64,000 nucleotides of DNA, taken from contig CM063112.1 of the NCBI GenBank assembly GCA_031841125.1, positions 21,478,603-21,542,602 on the forward strand, read 5' to 3'. The notes beneath the pieces are model-generated. The model was not told the DNA's origin, made no database searches, and saw only the letters and a program-made list of their open reading frames with translations. The first letter of the stretch is position 1. Every line of letters begins with the position of its first letter. Made by a program: the position numbers and the translations under genes. Shown one piece after another: positions 55,395 to 64,000 of the stretch. Origin of the DNA: Acanthococcus lagerstroemiae. Taxonomy: Eukaryota; Arthropoda; Insecta; Hemiptera; Eriococcidae.

Positions 55395-55996
55395 TTGTAC
55401 TTTGGAACAGATGAAGAGTACAGGGAAAGAACAGGCTATCTGCATTTTCCCTCGAAATCGAGTTGGGTGGGGTTCCATATGTATTTTTGGACGCCGATCA
55501 CGACCATGAGGTCAAAATAGCGAAAGAACGGGTCTAAAAGGCTTCAAAACCGCCGGCGAATGTTTCGTATACAGCAAAAGAACGTGTTTATTGGAGCGGT
55601 ACAGCGAAAGAACTGGCTAACATCGAGCCGTCGCTCTCCCCACCCTACTCGATTCATATTTGAATCATTTGGAGCAATTTTGTGAAGAAAGAGCACGAAA
55701 CTACTATACGAACAGCTGCCCCATAAGTGATTAACGCTGATAGCCCGTTTTTTTGCTGTTTGTTAGGACTATTGACACTTTGTACCGTTATAACTTTATT
55801 AAAAATTAATCTGGAGGTATTTTGGACTTTTTTATCACATGCACCAGTATAACACCTTAAGTATTCTAGAATTTCAGATTTTTTAATGGCAGACTGTTGA
55901 TTTTATAGAGTTTTTCGCATTCAAATCCATTTTACTCAAAACTAGAAAACATGCAGATAGCCAGTTCTTTCCCTGTACTCTTCAGATGAGATACAA
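55395..55996. repeat. Inverted repeat with internal AAAGAAC motifs
   Basis: GAAGAGTACAGGGAAAGAAC then AGGCTATCTGCATTTT (55411-55448) is matched in reverse by ATGCAGATAGCCAGTTCTTT then CCCTGTACTCTTC (55951-55985). Between them, CGAAAGAACGGGTC, CAAAAGAACGTG and CGAAAGAACTGGC repeat part of the arm sequence at roughly 40-90-bp steps. Confidence 0.7.
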
Positions 55997-56134
55997 TCCA
56001 TATGGGACTAGAGTATGTCGACGATGGTAATTTAAAATATTAATCATCAACCTAGACGTCCCAATTTATATGTATAATATACACGTATGTATTCTTATTA
56101 TTATTATTATTATTATTTTATTATTTTTTTTTTT

Positions 56135-56812
56135 CCAGTTAAAAAATAATTTGATTAAAAAATTCGGCATATTTTTACTTAAAAAAAAATATTTGTCGAC
56201 AAATATTTCTTCTCCACCTCCCCAGACTGAAAGTCAAATTTCGTTGCTGAAAATGGAGTACCCTGGACTCCTGTCAGAGACTAGTAAGTCAAAAACCAAA
56301 AGTTTCAAGCTGAGTATCGGACGTTATCTGAAAGGTTAAAACCAAGTTAAAATGTGGAAGACATTTCGAAAATCTGAAAGTCGGTAGCAAACGTTGAATT
56401 TCGAATTTCAATGACTATTCTGTTTTTACTAGATTCTCTGTTTGACCTAGAGCCTGAAATTTGAAAAAGTTGAACATTTTATTAAGAGCTCAAAGTTGGA
56501 TTTGGTCCTGGTGAATATAGGAGGAAAATTTAGTCTGAACAAAAGTCAAAACTCCATGTGTTTTTCCCATAAGAACGAAAAGGAACGTGTAGCACGGATT
56601 CCCCTAATTCAATCAACCTGAAACTTTGCAGTTTTTTAAAATATTTTTACTTTATTTTATTTTATTGGAACCAATTTAGGAAACGAATCGGAGGAAATTC
56701 AGGAAAAAATATCACCAAGAGTAAATAACGACCTCCTTAATGTGTAAAGGAAGTTGTGTATTCCTCTGAAGTATTCATAACTTCCTTCCAGCTTACCCTT
56801 CCAGACTAAGGT
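56135..56812 (-). repeat. R900 family, copy D
   Basis: Inverted copy with GTAAATAACGACCTCCTTAA near 56722, CATAAGAACGAAA near 56569, CTCAGCTTGAAAC (reverse) near 56306 and TTTGTCGACAAATATTT near 56191. The 89-codon plus frame at 56070-56339 crosses it by chance. A TTA microsatellite borders its tail near 56094-56115. Confidence 0.85.
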
Positions 56813-57325
56813 GTGCTCATGCAGGTGTCTACAGGTGCTGAGAAGTCCTTCAAGTCCGAACTTTGAAAGTAGGTCCTAAAAGTCCTTGAAAGTGCTGAAA
56901 TTTAAAAAAAAAAAATTGCAAACTCCTTCATTTTTGTTAATATATTTAAAACTACATCCCTCAAAAATCAACATTCGTTTAAAAATATTAGAATTTTCAA
57001 GAATAATAATTACAGATAAATTTGTTTCCAATACTCAAAAATATATTTTTTGCGATTCCTATGATAGTCACAAAGTGTAATGCAGGATCTGTACTCACAA
57101 GGAGGGGGAAGTGGAGGAGCAAAAAGGAAGGAGAGGCAAAGCGGACGAAACAATTGGAAACGAAAAAAAAAGAGATTTGCACACTCGGGGGAAATATGAA
57201 AAATATGTCGGCTTCAGTCCTGCAAAGGGTCCTGAAAAAGTACTTTATTTTTGCTTTTCAATTTCTGTAGACACCTTGTCATGTGCGCAAATGTGACTGC
57301 TTGGGAGATAAGGTTCGAATCTACA
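56813..57325. other. No supportable gene
   Basis: A short AGTCCTTGAAAGTGC-like patch at 56840-56900 recalls the AGAGTC degenerate repeat. GGTTCGAATCT at 57313 is B-box-like but has no convincing A box. Confidence 0.35.
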
Positions 57326-57329
57326 TTTG

Positions 57330-57538
57330 CAGGAACGAAACTATGGGGTGAACCCCTCCCCCTTCCAATAGTTTGACGGTCGGCAAATTTTGAAACTTTT
57401 TTTTAAATTAAAAAATGTTTTTATTAAAAAATCGGCAAATTTCCGGTTAAAAAAAAAGTCGGCGAATTTTTAGTTTTCAAAAAATATTTTTCGGCAATTT
57501 TTTTCCCCCTTCTAACTGAAAGTCAGGTTTCGTCTCTG
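57330..57538. mobile_element. hAT-like MITE, solo R900-tail module
   Basis: Ends CAGGAACGAAACTATGGGG and, reversed, CAGAGACGAAACCTGACTTT. The inside has GGTCGGCAAATTTTGAAAC and GGCGAATTTTTAG strings shared with 30920-31208 and the end of R900 copy B. Flanking 8-mers do not match. Confidence 0.6.
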
Positions 57539-57539
57539 A

Positions 57540-58089
57540 CCTCAGTTTCTCTCAACCGTTTTGACTGTGTCCGGCAAAAGAGACCCGGGAGCGATCTGTC
57601 ACAAAGGTGATCTGTCGCAGCCTTACAGCCTCCATCTTCCAGTCGTAAATACGGATCTAAAGAATCGGCGATCAGTTGAATCTGCCGTTCTTGTTGAGTG
57701 TACCAACTCGAGAAGAATGATCCAGAATTCATCGCAATTTGAAAAGTTCTCATTTTTGCAACTCGTTGGTTCGGAGCGGAAACCGAGTATTTTGATGAAG
57801 CAAGTAGTATTCTGTACCAGTGTTAATGACTCATCTCCTGTCTACTTCGAGTTAAATTCACAGAATCGAGAGCTATGTTAACGCAAATTCAGCTGAAAAT
57901 GCGATTGTCATGAGACGAGCATCCGTCACATCTCTTCGGGGGAGGAAGGGGGGAGGGTCATACAGGAAAATAATCGTCGATCAATGAATAGGAATTACGT
58001 GCGAAAATTATTGCTAATGTTACACAGGTACACGTACCGGCGTATGAAGGTCTCAGCCTGGGAGGTGGGGTTAGAGGGGTCTCTAGACT
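57540..58089. other. No recognisable feature
   Basis: Unique-looking sequence. The 106-codon plus frame at 57561-57881 has no recognised motif. Confidence 0.35.
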
Positions 58090-58165
58090 ACATATCTCAT
58101 CATCTTATTGCTATATAATTAACGCGATAAAATACATTCTGAAGTGCTCTTTTTAATAGTAATTG
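58090..58165 (+). repeat. Dispersed ~75-bp repeat, copy 2
   Basis: Same orientation partner of 25462-25535: CATCATCTTATTGCTA, ATAAAATACATTCTGAAGTG and TTTTTAATAGTAATTGGG. Confidence 0.65.
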
Positions 58166-58915
58166 GGAAGGGGTGGGTTCTCATCGGAAAACCCCCTCAC
58201 TCGACGCCGGCGAGTACACGTACCGACGTGCTGGCGTGTCAACGGAAGAAAAATCGATGTATCGGATTTCAAATTCCATCCGCAAAGGTGGAAAATTCTT
58301 CCGGCCGATCTTCGAATTCGACTTTCGCCTCGGCTTCGTCGGTTCGTCCCGCGTCCCATTTAGTTTACAAAAGGGAGGAAGGTGCACGGTATCCCGGCGT
58401 AGCAGGTGGCTGTAATTCCGGGGTACCGGATCTTCACATCCTCTCTCGGACGACGGTACATGAGCGGCTTATTTTAACGAACTTTCGAGATCGGTATCGG
58501 GCGATCCGATCGGGACGTCAGCATCTTGTTATTGGCAACGGAGAAGGAAGAATGTATGGAAATGAGGTCATCGAGAATGGCGACGAGCACGACATGTCCT
58601 ATTGTTACTCGACATTCTGGGAATATTAAAATCGCTCGCCAATAAGAACGGTAATTTCTACATCATATTTGCTCGAAACCGCGTGAAAAAATCTGACTGC
58701 GTGTTCCTGAATCGATGCTGCCTGTCGTGCGCTCTGAATTACTAAAACTAAATTAACATTTTCGATGATTCTACTATCGAATTTTTAGTAAATTTTGAGA
58801 ATTCTTACTTAGTCCGCTCTCCAGCCCCCTGCCAACATCTTAACATCCACCTATGAGGAGGTATTGAAAAAGCTGTTGAAATCAGATTTCTGGGATAAAT
58901 AATTTGCGAATATTT
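58166..58915. other. CpG-rich unique segment with overlapping open frames
   Basis: From 58190 to 58640 CG dinucleotides are dense (GACGCCGGCGAG, TACCGACG, TCGCCTCGGCTTCGTCGG). The 161-codon plus frame at 58144-58629 and four other frames of 66-80 codons overlap here because few stops occur. None has a recognised domain, and the longest begins inside a dispersed repeat. Confidence 0.35.
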
Positions 58916-59060
58916 CATTAGATTTTCGATCCGGTCCCCATTTAGACTCGAAAATCAAAACACCCTTCAAATAGGCGAAATTGAAATGGCTTGAAAAATC
59001 AACCAAAATATTGGAACAGGAGTCATATTGATCTTACCCTGGTCTTAGAGCCCGAAATAA
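58915..59060 (-). repeat. Isolated unit of the ~120-136-bp degenerate satellite
   Basis: AGATTTTCGATCCGGTCCCC, CTTCAAATAGGCGAAATTGA, AATGGCTTGAAAAATCAACC and ATATTGGAACAGGAGTCAT follow the order of the units at 33385-34060. Confidence 0.55.
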
Positions 59061-59146
59061 AAATGTTTAAATTTTAGAGGAAGCATTTAATAACCAGAAG
59101 AAATAACTAAACCTGAAGATGCGTAAAATAAATTGGATCATTGGTG

Positions 59147-59425
59147 CAGGGACGTACCAATGGGGGGTGGGGGGGGGGAGCTTCCCCTGTAGGAAATTTT
59201 TTGCTCAGTAGTCCGATGGGGGAATGGAACTCCCCGGTAGGAAATTTTTTTACTCAGCAGTTGAGGAAATATACCATTTCAGTCAGGTGGAGTTAGGAAA
59301 TTTCGGTAGAGTTGGGACAATCAAACAAGTCAGAGGCTTTTTTTTGCTTTGATACTTGGGAATTTTGAGTTGAATCAGTTGGGAGTTTCACACATCCTCC
59401 CCCCCCCCCTAGGAAAAAATTCAAG
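59147..59425. mobile_element. hAT-type MITE of the CAGGGACGTACCGA family, right end damaged
   Basis: The left end is CAGGGACGTACCAATGGGG. The shared inside has TGTAGGAAATTTTTTGCTCA (duplicated near 59197 and 59242), ATACTTGGGAATTTTGAGTT and GTTGGGAGTTTCACACAT. The right TIR is lost after a CCTAGGAAAAAATTC string near 59410. Confidence 0.75.
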
Positions 59426-60500
59426 AATATCTGCAGATCAATAGTATCGAGGACAAAATACAAACTCCTAGCAAAAATTACATAAACTGATTCCATAAGC
59501 ATCAGAACAATTTTGTTTTATGGAAGTTTTAAACAACAGTTTAGAGAATAGATGCGTTAGGCGAGCAAATTTTAATTTATAATGAGTAACCTCAGTGACG
59601 GTGTTCGAGGGGATCTGGTCTTGGCCAAAGGTGAAGAGGATATTAGGGGCGTTAAAAGAAAAACTCTATTTGATGCAAAATCGGAAGGAGGTCCCGACCC
59701 TCCTGAGCAGGCCCGTAGCCAGACTATGATTCTTGAGGGGACAAATGATATAGTGGGGAGGGCAAATTATGTTTTGAAAATCTGTCAAAATCAAGTGCAT
59801 AGGTGCATATACACATGTACATATGTATAGATAGGTTTTTTGATCAAGGTGGGATCTGGATAAAAAGTGGACAACTCGAGGTCCGCTTTAAAATACTTGT
59901 ATTTCAGAGTATATTTCATGTCGAAATGCTTAGAAATGTAAGTTTAATTTTACCTCCACAGAGGGGTAAGAAAATTGGAAAAAAATCGATGATAAATTTA
60001 GCAGAACATGAGATCCAGTGTACAAAATGGGTAAGGTGAGATCACATACATATTTGGTAGAAATTTAGGTGAATAATCGTGCTCGACGAATGTACGGTTT
60101 TGTATAAATCGTCCTGTCTGACTAATAGTCCACATAAATTAGGTTCTAACGGAAGAAAAAGAAGAAAAAATTATAGAAAGCTCAAATTTGGTACATTGGT
60201 CTAATTAAGTGTCCTGAACAACATACTGAGAGTCCCAACGAATCCGGTGCTGACGTCGTCCGCTAGAAGGCAAAAAGGGTAACATAAGATTCCCCATCTG
60301 AAAAAATTTAATTTTCCTTTAAAACATTTTATAAGTAGAGTTTTTCAAAAATAAGGTGGGCCGACTCAATAGATTTGTTCTTCTTACAATAACAAAAGAC
60401 TCAACAGGAAACTTTTGGAAAGTTTTGAAAAGCTCCTTTCCCCCATGTTTGTGCCTATGTCTCGGAGTCTGCTGATGAAATGATGTCCTTCACTCAGAGT
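59426..60500. other. No supportable gene
   Basis: The 82-codon plus frame at 59582-59830 starts MSNLSDGVRGD but matches no known family. CAGGCCCGTAGCCAG at 59708 resembles a hAT MITE left end without a partner. Confidence 0.35.
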
Positions 60501-60513
60501 TAATCAAATAAAT

Positions 60514-60644
60514 TTTTATTTATTTATTTTAGTCTTGAAACAGATGTTTTGGTCTACCGGTTGGGACAAAGGCTTCCTTGAACAATTATTTTGGTGCAAG
60601 GGTTATAGTCTAATTCTCCTTGGTGACAAGCCATTACTGGGGAG
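60514..60644 (-). mobile_element. SINE-A, 5'-truncated copy with 10-bp TSD
   Basis: Reversed, it reads CCAGTAATGGCTTGTCACCA, GAATTAGACTATAACCCTTG, AAATAATTGTTCAAGGAAGC and AAACATCTGTTTCAAGAC, then an AAATAAAT tail, matching 4168-4285. TCAAATAAAT flanks it at 60504-60513 and 60645-60654. 5' truncation with a TSD and simple tail is the mark of target-primed reverse transcription. Confidence 0.9.
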
Positions 60645-60654
60645 TCAAATAAAT

Positions 60655-61610
60655 GTCACGAGTTAACCTGTTTCAAAGGCATTGGAAGTTTCTTATTTTA
60701 GGAGAGGGGGTTGCTTAAAAAAATTAGAATTGAGTTTATAAGCAGACAACCAAAAAAAAAGATCTTCTTCATTGATTGAAACCTGAGTTAATAAGTGAGA
60801 AATCTTCTAAATCTCATTTCTGAAACCTCTGAACCTTTTAGCAACTTACAGAATAGGTTTAATTTTCTTCGGAGCTAGGGCCAGGGTGTGGGTACAATGT
60901 ATTCCTGCACCCACACACCCGTTCTAATGCTAGTGACTCATTTCTATGGTTTTTGAGAAGAGAGCACATAAATGAAGATGATGATAGGAGCAATATATCA
61001 AATTCTCAAAAACCTATTTCTTTCGTGTTTTTTTTTCATGTTTTTTTTTTACTGATTTTTGCGCATTTCGCTGAAAAACCAGATCCGGCACTAATGCATT
61101 TTCAAGAAAGAGCTAATATATGAAGGGTAATTTCCCGCAAAAATTTTAGGATATATTATACTTCTTTATTCTTATACTATATTGATTTTAAATAGATAAA
61201 TGAGGAAAATAAAATTAATTAAGGAAAAAGAAAAAAACAAAAAACAAATAAACAAACAAACGAAAACCATAAAATAAAATGTACGTAAAAAGGCTTTGAG
61301 TGATATTGGAATAAGCAGTTGTAAAAGAGCGAATTGAAATTGTAAGTAATGAAGACAGTGATGTAGATTAGAGTATCCAAACCATAATGTTACTTTTGCC
61401 AGTGATTCTTTTTCAGACAATTTGTTTGTTGTATGTCTTTTTTTTCTTTTTTAATTTTCGTTCTATTTTTATTGACATAATTTCACAAGTGATTAATTTG
61501 ACTTTTTTCGTTTTGCTTATATAAAGCTGTTGACTTGATATATTTTTGAATGGAAAGATTTTTTTCTTCTTTATTTCCTCAAAATACCTGTTCGTTTATC
61601 AGTGTGTGTG
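60655..61610. other. No recognisable feature
   Basis: AT-rich with T- and A-runs; the 82-codon minus frame at 61172-61420 is Phe/Leu-rich low-complexity text. Confidence 0.35.
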
Positions 61611-61612
61611 TG

Positions 61613-62612
61613 CAGGGACGTACCGACAGGGGATGGAGGGCAACTTATCCCTCTGTAGGAATTTTTCACTCAGCAGTTGGGAAACTTACCATTTCAGTCC
61701 GGGACGAGTTGGAAAATTTTAGTAGATGGAACAAAAGTTGAAAAAATCCAACAAGGTTTTTTTGGCCAATACAAAATAATTTTGATTGATACTTGGGAAT
61801 TTGAATGACCAATGAAAAACATCTAAATCATATCCAAATAGGCAATCTCGTAATAAACAAAGTGGACGAATACAGATATCTAGGACAAATCATCTCTTTC
61901 GAGGAGGGAGCATCAAAGGAAATAAGTGCAAGACTATCTTATTCTTGGAAAGCATTTTGGGCGAAAAAAATACATACTCAAAAGCAACATAAAATTATAC
62001 ATAAAAATGAAGGTTCTAAACATGTGTATAATGCTAATATTGGGATACGGATGTCAGGCATGGTCATTAACAAAAAAAAAAAGTTTTTAAGGTAAAAAAA
62101 AACAACAAAACACAGTAGTCGGTGGTGAGAAGTGTGTTGAAAATCAAAATTAAAGACCAAATTTGTATTTAAAAAATTGCAAATAAAGCCAAAATCTGAG
62201 ATATTGGGTACCAGATCAAGAAACTCAAGTTCAAGTATGCGAGCCATATAGCCAGTGGAGGCCGGGAGAGATGGTGCTTGCTGACTACCCAATGGATACC
62301 TAGAAGCAATAAAAGAAACAGAGGAAGGCCTAATACAAGATGGCTAGACGAAATTCAAAGATATGCAGGTCCTCACTGGGCCAGCATCGTCCAAAATAAA
62401 AAATACTTGAAAAACGTGTCAGAGGCTTATGCCCTCAAATGGGTAGATCAGACGGTGGCTCATCTAAGTACATCAAATCTCTAAATGCTTGAAGTAAATT
62501 GTATTGTACACGGTCAGTCAAAACTGTAATGTAATATATTGAGAATTTAGGACTCTTACAATTTTTTCCTCCCCCTCCCCTCTCCCAGAAAAAACTCTTC
62601 GGTGCGTCCCTG
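61613..62612. mobile_element. hAT-type MITE of the CAGGGACGTACCGA family, split by a LINE
   Basis: The left end CAGGGACGTACCGACAGGGG at 61613 and the right end reversed, CAGGGACGCACCGAAGAG, close at 62612. Flanks TGTGTGTG and TGTGTATA match at 6 of 8 positions. The left ~190 and right ~70 bases align with the MITE at 49402-49780. The ~745 bases between are RTE-like LINE sequence. Confidence 0.87.
61801..62545 (+). pseudogene. RTE-like LINE C-terminal part inserted in a MITE
   Basis: The 96-codon frame at 61805-62095 gives VDEYRYLGQIISFEEGASKE and SYSWKAFWAKKIH. Other frames add GYGCQAWSLTKK near 62043, IKKLKFKYASHIASGGRERW near 62215, GRPNTRWLDEIQRYAG near 62316 and SEAYALKWVDQTV near 62420. 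The order YLG-W-FW-YG-QAW-L-K, KYA-H-A, GRP-TRW-D, AYA--W is that of RTE-type C-termini. Frameshifts and a poly-A-rich deletion near 62070-62110 break it. The copy is 5' truncated at its insertion point. GAATTT at both borders may be a short TSD. Confidence 0.87.
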
Positions 62613-63110
62613 TGTGTATATTCACGTCAAATTCTTTTATTCATCATTAGGGCGAGGATTTATGTCATACCGCATATTTTTTCCTGCTGCACCAGATACC
62701 GCATACCGCAATTGTGTTTTCACGTTTCATGCAATTCTAAGACGAATGGTGAAAGTTTATAGCGTATATTTTTGCATATTTTGGGTATAAAAGTATAAAA
62801 ACACCTATTATTTATACTTTTTTCAGTTTTATAGCGCATATTTATGTTTTTTTTTCTTCAGATTTTAACGGCTTATTAAAACGTTTTTTTTGCTGTTCTT
62901 AGCGCATAAAAATCCTAGCCCTATTTATCATGAATCAAATTTATGAGTTCAATGTGTAATGCTTGCATTCTTTGGGGCCAATTCGTTGAAACTTATAAGT
63001 ACTTGCAACAAATACAAGGCCAACAACACTACTCATTCCCATGTTACTCAAAGCCTGTTTATAGGTGCATTTTATTGTATTCTATTTATTTTTATTAAAA
63101 AAAATTTTTT
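62613..63110. other. No recognisable feature
   Basis: AT-rich; GCATATTTTTTCC and GCATATTTATG strings recur weakly near TTTATAGCG (62670-62860), a possible eroded short repeat. Confidence 0.35.
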
Positions 63111-63123
63111 TTTTAAATTTCAT

Positions 63124-63213
63124 AGGCCCATTCGGGGCGTTTCTGGGATAGGAGGTACGATGTCCCGGGGCCAATTTGGCGTACGTGCATCGACATGCGT
63201 TCCTCTATCATCG
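63124..63213 (+). mobile_element. Short tail-less insert with 9-bp TSD, copy 2
   Basis: A 90-bp segment between two exact AAATTTCAT copies (63115-63123 and 63214-63222). It runs from AGGCCCATTCGGGGCG to CTATCATCG and aligns with the core of 10089-10190, with the same right end. Different TSD lengths (15 and 9) and no A-tail are unusual for a SINE. Confidence 0.7.
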
Positions 63214-63384
63214 AAATTTCATTTTCATCATTTATCTATCTAAGATCAAGTAAAAATAAAGAAGTATCATATACCCGAGGAAAAAGAATGGGGGTAATTA
63301 AAAATCTTAGTGGGAGATTACTCTTTATATCGACATATTTAAAAAAAAAAAAACTCGAACTGGAAAACTCCTAAATTTAAAAAA

Positions 63385-64000
63385 GACTGTAGATACGGTA
63401 TCAAAAACTATAGACCAATTAGCCTCACACCAATCTTGGCCAAAATCCTTTCGTCAATGCTAGATTTCCATCTGAGAACAGAGCTAGAACTTCAACAAAC
63501 TCCATGCCAGGCGGGCTTTAGGAGGGGCTTCTCCACGGTCGATCACCTCCACACAATAAATATACTCATCCAGAGGGCAACCGAATACCAAATTCCCATT
63601 AACCTGGCCTTTATAGACTTTACTAAGGCTTTCGATCTCCTCAAGCGAAATTTCATATGTTTCAGGCACTTCTTAACCACGGAATAAATCAGGATTTTGT
63701 AACTCCAATTTAGGAAAATATACTCGGGGCTAAAAGCGCGAATAGTTACAGATCTGGAAGGGGAAATCTTCGAAGTCAAAAGGGGGTAAGACAAGGAGAT
63801 CGAATCTCTCCGCTGCTATTTAACTGCGCCCTGGACGAAATTTAAAAGCATCTAAGTTGGGACGAAACGGGAATCAAAATTAACGGGGAATTTTTGAATA
63901 ACTTAAGGTTTCCAGACGACGTGGTGATAGTGGCGAGGAGTGCGGACGAGTTACAGGTGATGCTGGAGGAACTCAGTGGTGTGCTCAAAAAGACGGGTGT
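63385..64000 (+). pseudogene. RTE-like LINE reverse transcriptase, cut by the window end
   Basis: NYRPISLTPILAKILSSML, TPCQAGFRRGFSTVDHLHTI, LAFIDFTKAFDLL (63610-63650; F-DF-KAFD intact), a stop and frameshift, then GVRQGDRISPLLFNCALDEI (one internal stop after it), GIKINGEFLNNLRFPDDVVI (catalytic box FPDD rather than FADD) and VMLEELSGVLKKTG at the edge. At least one frameshift and two stops make the copy defective as read. The 3' half lies beyond the window. Confidence 0.9.

Noticed and set aside
57300..57325. tRNA-derived SINE head at GGTTCGAATCT
   Set aside because: No acceptable A box at the right distance, and no repeated body.

Overview
This is eukaryotic, animal-type DNA, most likely from an arthropod and probably an insect. 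The evidence is AT-rich intergenic sequence, long homopolymer and poly-G/poly-C tracts, tRNA-derived SINEs, several decayed non-LTR retrotransposons, a hAT transposase relic, many hAT-type MITEs with 8-bp target-site duplications (TSDs), a non-autonomous Helitron and a 2-kb minisatellite. The organism call is inference. No intact host protein gene, rRNA or functional tRNA gene could be supported. Almost every open frame is a transposon fragment, a repeat read-through or a chance ORF, so the window looks like a gene-poor region or a very large intron.

Layout. 0-10.9 kb: an unrecognised three-frame coding-like stretch, patches of degenerate short-period repeats (GTCAATTTTGATC-like, ACAAAGATG-like, GTTACCC-like, AGAGTCTTGAA-like), a full-length tRNA-derived SINE (SINE-A) with a 10-bp TSD, and a ~220-bp tandem repeat. 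10-12 kb: a ~100-bp tail-less insert with a 15-bp TSD and two hAT MITEs with perfect 8-bp TSDs. 13.6-16 kb: ~300-bp inverted arms around a decayed coding fragment and a 48-bp minisatellite. 16.2-17.9 kb: a Jockey-like LINE. 19.5-22.9 kb: a recurrent ~900-bp repeat split by a second SINE (SINE-B), a Helitron, and a Harbinger-type MITE. 24-35 kb: degenerate ~120-bp satellite-like arrays, another SINE-B, an RTE-like LINE 3' end, a second copy of the ~900-bp repeat, and a 390-bp palindrome. 36-41 kb: RTE-like remnants on either side of a 2-kb array of a 13-bp unit. 41-50 kb: hAT MITEs, an RNase H-bearing LINE, and a hAT transposase relic that took in a 174-bp MITE and a 915-bp TA-flanked element, followed by another MITE and a third SINE (SINE-C). 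50-64 kb: LINE ends, a 94-bp tandem repeat, two more copies of the ~900-bp repeat, two palindromes, MITEs (one split by an RTE-like LINE), a truncated SINE-A, a second copy of the tail-less insert, and an RTE-like reverse transcriptase cut by the window end.

How the parts relate. The nesting gives relative ages. MITEs landed in an already present hAT gene. SINE-B landed in a copy of the ~900-bp repeat. An RTE-like LINE landed in a hAT MITE. A tail-less insert and a MITE landed in an older degenerate repeat field. The least described items are the tail-less ~90-100-bp insert (two copies with exact TSDs), the subterminal-repeat-rich 915-bp TA element, the palindrome at 32.3-32.7 kb, the head-to-head ~118-bp array at 34.2-34.8 kb, and the dispersed ~900-bp family.
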